From the NCBI GenBank assembly GCA_038049695.1, contig CP142455.1, positions 34,075,501-34,139,500 on the forward strand: DNA of 64,000 nucleotides, in the 5' to 3' direction. How positions within the stretch are numbered: position 1 is the first letter of the stretch; every line of letters starts with the position of its first letter. Position numbers and translations under genes: made by a program. This document shows positions 21,769 to 33,200 of the stretch, piece after piece. The DNA comes from Cinnamomum chago (taxonomy: Eukaryota; Streptophyta; Magnoliopsida; Laurales; Lauraceae). The notes below the pieces were generated by a model. That model saw nothing but the letters and a program-made list of their open reading frames with translations, had not been told where the DNA came from and made no database searches.

Positions 21769-22791
21769 CCAGTATGTCACATGATCAATCAACAACACAT
21801 AGTTCTACTGCGTCAGCAACTATACCGTCGAGGTGTAGTTCCCATGAGAGTACATATTGCCAACAATCATTATATGTATTCACTTTTATTTTATTTCTTC
21901 TTAACAAACTAATCCTTACAATAGTCAATTCGAAACAGGCGTGCCTAAGTCAATCACTTTTGACGAGCATGACCAACCTATCGGACTAGATGCTGCCCAA
22001 CTGAGTTCGTTGATAGGAAATCTGGTGAGGACATATGTGTCCCCCATATATGAGGCATGAACAAATGTGCCGAGTGAGATTAAGGAACAAATTTGGAACG
22101 GCGTGATTGTGAGTGCTTTTGCATTTATATAATTTAAAGTTTTATATCAGCATTTCATTATATTCATAACTCCTCATTCATAATCTTTGCAGAACACCTA
22201 CAACATCAGTGAGATCCGTAAAAATTTCACTATGAAGAAAGCAAACATCTCGTGGAAAGGTTGGAAGTATGTTCTTTGTCATCAGGCAATAGACAAATAC
22301 CTCACAGATGTAGAGAGGAAGAGCAATGTGCCCAAGTTCGTGAAACCAATAGATTGGGTAAAATTTGTGGACATATCCTCGACGTTGGCGGCCTTAGCTG
22401 CCAGGGAGGCTGGTAAGATTGCTAGGTCAAAGTTGAAGAGCCTGCACACAACGGGCAGGAAGGGACAAGCCAGAGTGGCTGTAGAGTTGGTAAGATTTGT
22501 GCACATATCTTCTTTTTGCAATTATACTATATTCTTTTATAGATGGTTGATTACAAGACACATAAAAAGAATTAGACTGAATGAACAAAACTTTACATTG
22601 AATATTGTATGGACAGTTGTGTTCGGCACGGGTGCTTGTGCTAGCATATTTTTGAAATATCCCAAATTTTTTTTACAGAAAGCAAAAAATCCGGATCAAC
22701 CATTAACTCGCACGGATCTCTTCTTAGCCACCCATAAAAGGAAGGATGGATCAACATCGAGCCCCCATGTGGTGAGAACCATTTTACTATA
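21769..22791 (+). pseudogene. Third TNPA-like (Ptta/En/Spm) transposase-associated fragment
   Basis: Plus-strand pieces separated by introns: MSHDQSTTHSSTASATIPSR; then TFDEHDQPIGLDAAQLSSLI and VPSEIKEQIWNGVI (21.94-22.11 kb); then NTYNISEIRKNFTMKKANIS with WVKFVDISSTLAALAAREAG (22.19-22.49 kb); then NPDQPLTRTDLFLATHKRKD (22.68-22.77 kb). This is the layout of plant En/Spm-associated proteins, of a lineage distinct from the other two TNPA-like genes here. A TGA in the second piece replaces an expected Trp, and the gene ends abruptly near 22.79 kb, so it is a fragment. No element ends were found. Confidence 0.65.
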
Positions 22792-22797
22792 ATTGGT

Positions 22798-23299
22798 GAA
22801 TAGGTTATTCAATGTCTATCACATACACAATGTCTATCACATACACAAGATAAGATATCAATTGGAGATGTAACAAATGGAAGGTTATACCAAATGAAAC
22901 CAATGGAATATGACAACATGATAAATAGCAAGGATGTGACAAACACAAAATTCCATCAAGCAACATAAATGGATATTCATCACTTTTAAAGATATGACTA
23001 TTGAGCATAGTGATGAACAAGAGAAATTGCAATGCAAAAAGATATGACTTGGCAAAGCATGCAATTTTCAAAGTGTCAAAATCATATGAATTCAACATCT
23101 AAGATATCCATCAAACATATAGAACTACGAGGAATGGATTTCAAAGAGTTTCATATGATTAAGATCACTACTTATGAAGTTGAAACATGTATAAGGATGA
23201 CACCAAGAGAATCTACATGAATCAACATCATAACCATCCAAAAAGAAAAGACTAGAAGGCAAAGAGGATGGATTTTAGTTCTAGTATGGTTTCTACAAA
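22798..23299. other. A-rich sequence, possible far side of the copia-type element split by CACTA-2
   Basis: Begins with an 18-bp tandem duplication (AATGTCTATCACATACAC, about 22811-22846). Composition and short phrases resemble 50.46-51.2 kb, the sequence on the other side of CACTA-2. If CACTA-2 is removed, with one AAA, the two join. This is inference from composition only. Confidence 0.3.
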
Positions 23300-24530
23300 C
23301 ACTACAACAAAATACAGTTTTACCAACGCAGTCACCGCATCTGGAAAAATCAAAATTGCGTCGGGACAGGCTTTACCGACGTAGTACAATGCGTCAACAC
23401 CACATCGGCAACCTAATGCCAAGAAAACCATTCCCGACGTAATAATGTTTAGCGTCGGCTAAAAAGGGCCATTCGCCGACGCAATGGTGCGTCGTCCCAA
23501 ACGTCGGCAATTCCAACAGCGTCGGCAAAAAAATGAACTTAGTGGTCAACCTCACTTCACTGCCAACGCATGACAACGTCGGTTATACATTTGTCGACGC
23601 TAATACTAACGTCGGAATACATATTTGACGACGCATACACAACGCAGGTAATACATATCCCGACGTGTCGAAGCGTCGGGAAATGTCTTCAACGACGCAT
23701 GAGAATTACTTTTAGCGACGCAAAGAATGCGTCGGGAAATAGATTTACCTAACTGCCGACGCATAACAACGTCGGTTATACATTTGCCGATGCTAATACT
23801 AGCGTCGGGATACATATTTGAGGACGCATACAGAACGCCGGTAATACATATCCCGACGTGTTGAAGCATTGGGAAATGTCTACAACGATGCAGGAAAATT
23901 AGTTTTAGAGACGCAGACAGTGCGTCGGGAAATAGATGTACCTAATTACCGACGCATAATAACATCGGTTATACATTTGCCGACGCACATACTTGCGTCG
24001 GAATACATATTTGACGACGCATACACAACGCCGGTAATACATATTCCGACATCTTGAAGCATCGGGAAATGTCTTCAGCGATGCAGGAAAATTATTTTTA
24101 GAGACGCAGAGGGTGCGTCGGCAAAATAGATGTACCTAATTGCCGACGCATAATAACATTGGTTATACATTTGCCAACGCACATATTAGCGTCGGAATAC
24201 ATATGTGACGACGCATACACAATGCCGGTAATACATATCCCGACGTATTGAAGCATCGGGTTATGTCTTTAACGATGCAGGAAAATTACTTTTGGCGACG
24301 CAGAGAGTGCGTTGAGAAATAGATTTACGTCATTGTCGACGCATAATAACGTCGATTATACATTTGCCAACACACATACTAGCGTCGAAATACATATTTG
24401 ACGATGCACGCATACCGCTGGTTATACATATTCCGACGTATTGACGCGTCAAGAAATGTCTCTAACGAGGTCAAGAAATTTACTTTTGGTGACGCAGAGA
24501 GTGCGTTGAGAAATAGCTTTTCTTATCAAT
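23300..24530. repeat. CACTA-2 left end: TIR plus ~193-bp subterminal tandem repeats
   Basis: After the terminal CACTACAACAAA comes an array whose landmark CATTTGNCNACNC-type string recurs at 23588, 23781, 23974, 24168 and 24361, a period of 193-194 bases. Every unit holds several short motifs CGACGCA and GCGTCGG in both orientations. Such motifs are the usual binding targets of TNPA-type proteins. Units decay away from the end. No coding potential. Confidence 0.9.
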
Positions 24531-24885
24531 TAAGAAATAATTGAAAAAATTAGGAAAAATTCCTATACAATATTTTCCTGTTCAAATCTACATTTTTAAC
24601 ATTGCACAAGCATAAGCATTAATAAACAATAAATAATCCCACATTCATCATGTAACAATAAAAAAATAATGTGTCATCAATAAACTAAAACCAATCATAA
24701 AACTTGTCCATGCCACATAAAATGTAATATCCCACATCAAAAAAAGTCAAATATCTCAATAAAGTAAATCTCAACTAAAATCTAATCATCAAATATCCAA
24801 AGCACGCCATGAAATACGGCCAGTAAGGAGGAAAATGAACTTGTTAGAGGGATGACCCATGTCAATTCATAAAACCATCAAATCC

Positions 24886-27800
24886 TTATCTTTCGGAGGA
24901 GCCTGAACCATCCATACCGACTCGGGAAAGCAACAACTTAATCTGACTCTGCATGTGAACCTGCACAGCTGCCTGATCTTGCATTTGCTTCTGCGAGTCC
25001 TCATACTGTCGCCGCAACTCTTCTCTCAAATCTTCTTGTGCTTTCAACGAATCAGCTAGTTGCTGCCGTAGGGTGCTTATCTCAGAAGACATCAAGATAC
25101 CAGTAGAAGATGATGATGGGCCCCTAGAGCGGTACCCTTGCCTCCTTGCGACCCTCTTCCCTAACAGATTCTCGATCACCTGTTGCTCAGCCACTGGAGA
25201 GTTAATTTCAGGCTGCAACAATGCCTCTTCCATTCTTCGCTGCATTATCGAAGCATTCAAATATGTCATGTAATTAATATATGTTAGGCAATTGAAATAA
25301 ACGGGGATCTACAATACTAGCAAAGAGTGCCCCGTGCAACTTGGTGGTCTTCGTCATATTAAGCTTAAAATCATAAGGACTACCCATAAACACTACTATA
25401 TGGCCCATAAGCTTTAAGTATTGAATGAAAATTGACTTAAAAGGAGAGGTCAAATTGAATTTCTCAATAGTCAAAATCAAATTGGAATCAATCACTCACT
25501 TCACTTCATATATAATAATTGTAGTTCTTGCCTTGCCACGAACAATATGAGTAAAGAGAAGTTGCTAAATGGTAATGCAATATGGGATGAGCTATTGCGT
25601 GGCTATTAAATTGTAACATTGCATCACAACATGTTTAACTAGTGATAGGCTTAAAATGACCTTAAGCATAGGTTGTAAACTCCTATTCTCATGTACTATA
25701 TAATACAAACAAATATTCTCATGTCAATGAAACAACTCACATGTGTCTCCTCAGCATGATCTGTGATCCATTTGTTCTTCTTATTGCTATAGTGTCGCTG
25801 TCGATATAAATCAGGTTGAGATGGAGGAGCCTGTTGCTCATCTGCCTGCATGATCGAGAACTGGGCTGCAAATGATCGAGATCCAGATTTATGAAGCGAC
25901 TTCATTTTGCTCCGGCTCTCTTTATTCTTCTGTGACTTGCGCTGAAAATTACAAGTAATAGATAATGAATTGAGTAAGTAAAATTTTATAATAATAGGGA
26001 TAAAAATATTTATAAATAATTATAATAATAGACATAAAAAGGGACACACACACCTAAAAGATTATTTTTATAAATAGAACATAAAAACAAAGACAAAGTG
26101 AGAAAATATCTCTTTGTAAGTTAAAAAAAATTAGAGCAGTTAGGACTTAGTATGATAATCACCAAAAGCCATGTTTAGACATTATTCCAATTTTGTTGTG
26201 CTAATTTTGATTAATTTTGATTAGAATGTTATAATGAAATTATTCTCAGATTGCAAGGGAAGTTTTGGATGCAGCAGCTCGTGTGATCAAACCTGGAGTG
26301 ACAACTGATGAAATTGATGAGGTGGTTCATGAGGCTACAATTGCTGCTGGTTAGTGTCTCCTTGATGACACTGTGTGCCTTTATGCCTTATCAAATAACA
26401 TGATTATAGATCTGTTATCTTCTTGTTGATTTTACAGAAGTTATTGACCATATGCAATTTTCAGTGCTAGATACAAGACATTAATCTCGTAAGGTGTGAA
26501 GCAACAGTTGGATTTTATTGATGTGTTTCTCGATGGATCAATAAAAAGGAATCATAAGAATTGCTCATCTTAGAGTGTTATTGAGGGTTGGATATGTTCC
26601 TTGATCCAAGTACATGCACAGTATTATCAGGCCCTTCATGTATACCTGAGATGCCATAGGTAATCCATTCCAAGCTGTTCATGTGATGGGTTGTTCCTTG
26701 GATAGGTCTGTTGAAAGAAATCTTTAGAGCAAAGACAGCACCTTCATGCGGTTGGAGGTTATGAATAAAATGCAACATATTATTATTTTGGTGTTTGAGG
26801 TTTTTTTATTTTTTTTTATTTTGGGTGGGGGTGGTGGTGGTGGTGGTGGTGGTAGTGGTGGTGGTGTGTTTGTGGGTGGGAAGGAGAGGGCAAGTTCTGG
26901 ATTGATTTGGCAGTTTCCCGTGGTTCATCAGACCCATGTTTTGGGTCACTTTAACATGGACCCAGTGTGTACAAACTAACAAACTAAGTCTCAAGGACAT
27001 TTTGTGCAACCTCAACCTTTAATATCATATAATTTGGCCTACCTTGTTTGAGATAGTTTGTGTCATTTCTTTCTCAAAAACTCACATCTGTTTCTAAGTT
27101 CTTTATGCCCCTGAAGTTTTTCAGGAAGAATCAGCTTCATGTTATGAGGTATCATATTTTCTAAAATAAAAGGAAAAAAAATAAAGCAAAATAGTGTGCA
27201 ATAGTAGAAAGAGAATCAATCCGCTGTAAATGTTGAAGGATGTCTTATATTCCAAGTGTGATAATAATAACAACATTCTTACACCTAGCATGGCAGATAA
27301 TTGATAACCAGTTTTTACTAGAGAGCTATAATTTTCATCTATGAAAACCAATCTTCCCTAGAGAAAAAGTAGAATCGAAACCTAAGGATGTGTACTCTCC
27401 AGACCTTTTTCTACATTTATTATGCCAGTCGAACTCAATAATGTGGAACAGCAGGGACTCGAGTGATATATCAAAACATTAAAGTGACTAGAGTGATATA
27501 ACTCAGCAATGTGGAACAACAGGGTCATTTCAGCTAGGAAAATCATAAATATACAATTCTCAGCCAGAGAAATTGAATATGAACAAAAAAAATAGAAAAA
27601 AGAGAACCCTTTTCTTTTTTCAAAGACTGCTATCACTAACAATCTCGCAATCCTTTCTTAAAAAAGAAAATTTTACATGAAAAATGAACCATCCACTGTG
27701 GGCCCCCACAATGTCTAACAGTTTGGATCATGAAAGGCCACACTTGCCCAACTTGAGAATTCCAGCAAACCATGTGTCTATCTATACAAGCTGAGCAGTA

Positions 27801-30100
27801 ACAGCACCACAGTTTTAAAAAATTGAACAGTTTCCTTACTGTTTAAAAAATTGTTTTATCTAGTGCCCCTCTCTCTCTCTCTCCATCTTTTTCTATCTTT
27901 CTCTTTCTCCATAAAAGAACCTAACAACCGCTCCTTTTAACAAAGCAATAAAACATCCCAATCCACCACCCCCACATGAAAACAACAGCCATAAAACTAA
28001 TAGTAACAAAAATTGAGACATCCCATCCCATCCCATCAAACCATACTACCGACCAATATCATCAATGCCCATATTTCACATCTGCACTCTTTTGCTTTCT
28101 CAGGTCTCAAACTGGTTCATTAATGCAAGAGTCCGGTTGTGGAAACCCATGGTTGAAGAGATGTACCAACAAGAGTCAAAAGAAGAGGAGGATGGAGAAG
28201 CAGATGGCAAAAACAACCACACCCAGAGAGCACAATCACCAATGCCAGCCACTGCAATAACAGCAGGCAAAAGATCCGAAATCAATGCCCAGGATAGTGA
28301 CCCCACAGTCTCACACAAGGCAATCAATAGACTACACTACTCGGAAAACCAATCTGACTTGGGTGACAATGCCGAGATGGGTCGGATCATGGCCCACCTG
28401 GGCTCTGACCCACATGGACCCCTAGGAGACACGTGTCGGATGGATGGGGCCGTAGAGATGGGGACCACTGCAAATGGGGCACATTTAGGACCATCATGTG
28501 TCATGTTTGGATCCACTGGAGATGTGTCACTTACATTGGGGCTCAGGCATGCAGGGAACGTGCCCGAAAAGACCCAATTCTCTGTTGCAGATTTTGGAGG
28601 GTTATAGAAGAAGAAAAAAGAAAATGGAGAAAAACCAAATCTTGAAACATAACAATAAAAAATCACCCATTTTTCTATTTTCCATTCTTCTCTCTTTCTT
28701 TTTCTTCTCCTCGAGAGTTGGGAAAACACATGAATGAGAAGTGAATGGAATTTATTAAAGAGACCCGGATTGATAGATTTGGATGTGGATAAGAGGTGGG
28801 CTCAATATCAGTAGCTGAAATGATCTTAACCCTTAGCTAAAACAACAACAATATTTAAAACAACAACAATATATATTGTGACGACTAATTTAAGCCATGT
28901 ACCGAAAGCAAATCAGTTAATATAATTTAGTTACCTTCCACTCTGGTGTCTCCCACTTGTTTTCTATCAGCCAGACCCACTGGGCCGCCCTCTGCGTATC
29001 ATATGGGCACTGCTTCGGATCGTGGCCATTTTCCAATGACTTCTTATATGCTTTGTATAGCTCTGCCCTGAACTCCCTATAGATATGCATCGCTAGTTTC
29101 CCGATTGCATTTGCTATACGTGCGTCAGTCTTCCAGTCGCCAAAGTCATACTTTTGCTGTCATTTAAAACCCACAAGTGTGAAAAGTAAACAGTAAAGCC
29201 TATGAATATAGATTAGAAAGTATAATATTGTTTTATTACCGCAGCTGCAGTAAAGAATGCCTCCTTGCACCCATCATCAATTGCTCCCCATATTTCTTTG
29301 TCTAATGGTGAAAGCCTGCGAATATGACTCCCCAACTCGATTGCAAATGTAGAGGCATTTATACCTTCAAAAGCCCCCGATTGTGCACCTAGCGGAACAG
29401 AAATCCTACCGCCCAGAATCCTCATCCTCTTCTCTGACTCATGGCCCACCACCCTACCCCGTACACGCCGAGAGGATGATGCTACAACCAGTACAAAATA
29501 ATCCGAATTATTAAACATAAAAAAATGTAATCGAAACAATGAGTTTGAAAAGATAATAGGGTCAAATATTTCTTACCTACGCTGCTGTCTGTAGTAGGCT
29601 GGCTCGATACATTGCGCTGGGTGGCACCGATCTCACACCGATTGGCAATACGATCTGGGACCGATTCTTGAGTGCCTGCTGATTGGCTTTGTCGGCGTCT
29701 CCCTGGGGCCATATATGCGAACTGAATAACACAATAAGTTAGGATAACATCAAGAATTACGAAAAAAACACAATAAGTTAGTATACATGTAAGAAATAAC
29801 ACAATAAGTTAGTATACATGTAAGAATTTTGATATTAGATATAACAACCTCATCTTCTAACTCTTCTTCTTCCTCACTACTTCCGGATGGTCTATACTCC
29901 TTGTCGACGTCATCATGCTCGCCTTCAACAGAGAGTTGAAGCCGAGATGGATTTTGGATTGCTTGTACCAATTGTCGTGCGCCAATTTCACTCATTCTGG
30001 CCATGTTACTTACAATATTCTTATTTCTAGCCAACTCATAAGCATTCTTCTTTTGAGACAATGCGCCAGGAGGAACATAAGCTTTTCTTTTTTTCGGCAT
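24886..30100 (-). CDS. TNPA-like (Ptta/En/Spm) accessory protein of CACTA-2, multi-exon
   Basis: The start [20 protein letters not shown] is at 30100; that exon ends in an acidic run ([12 protein letters not shown]) near 29.85 kb. Further exons: [20 protein letters not shown] near 29.72 kb; [20 protein letters not shown] near 29.48 kb; [20 protein letters not shown] near 29.16-28.94 kb; [20 protein letters not shown] from 25942; and a last exon ending at 24886 with a coiled coil ([20 protein letters not shown]). The intron from 28934 to 25943 (GT...AG on the minus strand) is 3 kb long and contains host exons in the opposite orientation. The protein should bind the subterminal repeats. I see no stop or frame change in these exons, so it may still code. 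Confidence 0.7.
26250..26349 (+). pseudogene. Methionine aminopeptidase 1 (MAP1-type) single exon
   Basis: Between TTCTCAG and a GTTAGT donor the exon reads [20 protein letters not shown] then [13 protein letters not shown], a near-canonical segment of plant cytosolic methionine aminopeptidase type 1, just upstream of the metal-binding part of the pita-bread fold. The enzyme removes initiator Met from nascent proteins. Only this exon is present; no metal ligands are encoded. It sits antisense inside the long intron of the TNPA-like gene, so it is captured cargo of CACTA-2. Confidence 0.85.
26823..26880. repeat. (GGT)n microsatellite
   Basis: A run of GGT/GGG units. Gly-rich or Thr-rich open frames over it are artefacts. 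Confidence 0.9.
28104..28607 (+). pseudogene. BEL1-like homeodomain protein, last exon
   Basis: After TTTCTCAG the exon opens with [20 protein letters not shown], the recognition helix of a TALE-class homeodomain. It runs 167 codons to a TAG at 28605-28607 and includes [12 protein letters not shown]..., the C-terminal VSLTLGL (ZIBEL) motif of BEL1-like transcription factors such as the SAWTOOTH group, ending [12 protein letters not shown]1-like proteins pair with KNOX factors to shape meristems and leaves. The POX/BELL domain and most of the homeodomain are missing. The frame is open, so the copy is young. It lies in the same intron as the aminopeptidase exon and on the same strand. Confidence 0.9.
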
Positions 30101-30275
30101 TTTTTGGACCGCTATTATAAAAAATGACAAAGGGATCATAAATATATAAAAGGATCAAACATATATATAAAAATTTAATAAAAAGTCACAATATAGGCAA
30201 ACAAATGAAAATAAAATTAACAATTCCATTGCATGTAATCCTTGTCCACACACATGAAGAAATGAAATTTACATA

Positions 30276-33200
30276 TCATAATTCCATATCAGAATCAATA
30301 TCAGGGTCGGACTGGTCAGTTTCCTCTTCATTTATGTACTCTGCCAATGTTTCATCCTCGTCACCACCATCGCCAGCAATTGGCTCATCGCCATCTGCCG
30401 CAGGTTCATTATCCTCAATGATGATATCTGGTTCAATGTCATCCCTAGTGTAACAAAAGGAAAAATCCTCGGCAACAGATACTGAGACAATTTCAATGGC
30501 TTCTTCCTGTTGGTATGGCTCGTTTGTCACATTTTCCTCGTTTTCCTCATCTCGCTCTTGCACATCCCAAATGCCCCGATGCTTGGCCCGTTCCATGACT
30601 TTCCAATTTCGGCCTAATTTGGTGTCATTGACATAGAACACTTGATTTACCTGATTTGGCAAGACAAAGGGATCCTCCTCATACCACCGATCCCTAACGT
30701 AAATGCTTGTGACATGTGCCTCGATATTTATTTTAGATTTATGACCTGTATTATACCATTCACATTTGAACAAAACAACTTCAGAACCATTGATGTATGA
30801 CAATCCAAAAATGTTGGTCAAGTAACCGAAAAAGTCAATGTTTTCCTCATTGTGGTCTCCCTCGACGACCACCCCGCTATTTTGGCTCTTGTGACGGTTG
30901 TCGCGGTCTATGGTGACAAACCGGATACCATTAACCATACAACCCGAGTATTGATGCACCAGACAACTAGGACCATTTGCCAATGCCCACAATGCATATG
31001 TTGCTTCTGAAGACCCTTGAGACCTAAGTTGGTTTATCTGCATTAGTTTCATAGAATTAGTTCAAATTGGATTTCCATGTTTTGAGTTGAAAACATTTAT
31101 TATGCATCTGTTATACGTACATGACCTCTGAACCATCCAGAAAACTCTTCCCGTTGTAAATTGGTGATGTTGCGTCCACCGCGCTCATTCACTTGCCTCT
31201 TGTGCTCCCTACTCAGGGTATTAGTGACACATAATCAGTGTGACACATAGGAATATCAGAAAGTTTACATGTAATGCATACAATTAGTTAAACTAAACCA
31301 CTTACTCTAGATAAGGTATGACATCAGGAGTGTTATACAACACAAACCAATGGGCCATGTTGCGTTCCCTATCGGACACATTAGGAGCCCTCTTGATAGG
31401 TGAAAAGGGCCAGACGCGTTGGGTGAAGACACCCAACTCTAGGCCTTGTTCGCCCCCATCATCATTTCGTTCTTCAGGAACTTCTCCCTTTAGGTACATC
31501 TTCATAAAATTAACACTCTCTTTGGCAATATATGCCTCGGCGATCGAACCTTCTGGCCGAGCTCGATTGGTAACGTAGCCCTTCAGTGTTACCAAAAACC
31601 TTCAAACACATACATCAATATCAAGATGAAAATTTTTAAAGAGTAGTAAACACAATCACCTCTCGATACTAATCAACAATTTAAAGAATGACAAAGGGAA
31701 TCACCTCTCGATTGGATACATCCATCGATATTGCACCGGTCCAGCGAGCATAGCCTCACGAGATAAATGAACTGCCAAATGGACCATCACATCAAAAAAA
31801 TGCCGGTGGAAAAATCCTTTCCAACTTACACAGTATGAGGACTATCTTATTTTCCAATTCTTCCACATGTATACATTTCAAAGTCTTTGAGCAAATGTCC
31901 TCTGTGAGAACCCGACCCCTAATCTTGTGGATTAGTGTTGTTTTATTTGTGGATTAGTTTCTTTTACTGGGATTAGTATTTGTTGGGTTGAGTTTGTGAG
32001 CTAGAATGATTTTTCTTCTAGTTTTGGGCTTTTGAGTGCTTTGGTAGCTTGTGGGGCCCTTTGGGGGTTCCCTTTTCGGCTTTGCATTTACTTGTGAGAT
32101 TTTCCCGATTTGTTTCGTATTGGGTTTTTGGCCCGTTGCATTCATCTTGAGGAATCCTACAACTTTCATGTTGATCCCGTATCCATTTGAGAGCCCGAAA
32201 CCCGATTTCTTGGCCTTGAGGGCAAAACAGTCATTGCACACCAAATCTGTACCCAAAACTTGATATTCCCGAAACCCACGAAACATATACTTTTTGGAAA
32301 CTAGATATTTCGACGATCATTTCTTCCTTCTTCGTCGAATCCATCCGAGGTCCTGAATTAGATGATTTCAGCCAAACTAGTCCCTTAAGTTGTGGGACCC
32401 AACCTCCTTTGTTAACATAAGAGAACCCACCCCCTTCATTGCATCCCATTCTCCATTTTTCCAGCACAGCCAGCTGAACCTAGGGTTTTCCCTTGTGTTT
32501 CTCTTCTTCTTGCTTGCTTCTTCATCTCCAAGCCACACCAATCTTGCACCAAACTCGAAATGGAGATCATCAATCTCTTCCTCTCCTTGCAAGCTTCATC
32601 TTGATACCATTTTTGGAGAAATCCATCAACATTGAGATCTTCTTGGAGCTAGTTCTCTTCATTTGGAAGTCATCCAAGTAAGTGATTCTTTCCATCTTCT
32701 AGATTTGTAGTCTTCTAGCCTTAGAGAAGCTCCACCTTTATAATTGAAAGGTTTCCTTGTCATTTCATTGTTTAACCCATTTTAGGGTTTGTTTTGGGGG
32801 TTTTTGTAGAGATTGTGGATCTTGAGCTTGAGAGGTGATTAGGAGCTTGATTTGCTAGATTGGAACCCAAGGCAAGTGGATGAATGGATGGTTTTAATGT
32901 TATCAAAGTTTTATGAGAAAACCCTAAGTTTATTTCTTGTTCTTGATCATTGGATACATGTTTGCACATATGCTCCTTGTCACATATATATGGATTTCGA
33001 AATTTGCATATCAATGGTTGTTTCTATCTTGTTAATCTCTTGGAGACGTATGCATTTCATTTGGTCAAGTTTGCTCATATGGTTTTATAAGGAATAGGAT
33101 TGGTTTGGCTATTCATGGTTATGTTTATGAGTTACATTGATTTGAAATTGATACTCATTTATAGAGTTTTGCTAAAACATCTTTGGTTATGGAAATGTGA

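Noticed and set aside
23330-24520. Regular repeats with conserved spacing, superficially like a CRISPR array
   Set aside because: Long 193-bp diverged units next to a CACTA terminus in a plant genome; these are subterminal repeats, with no cas genes or spacer structure.
26746-27015. Gly-rich and Thr-rich small proteins on opposite strands
   Set aside because: Translation of a (GGT)n microsatellite.
30205-30453. Ser-rich plus-strand frame
   Set aside because: Antisense of the acidic C-terminus of the CACTA-2 transposase.
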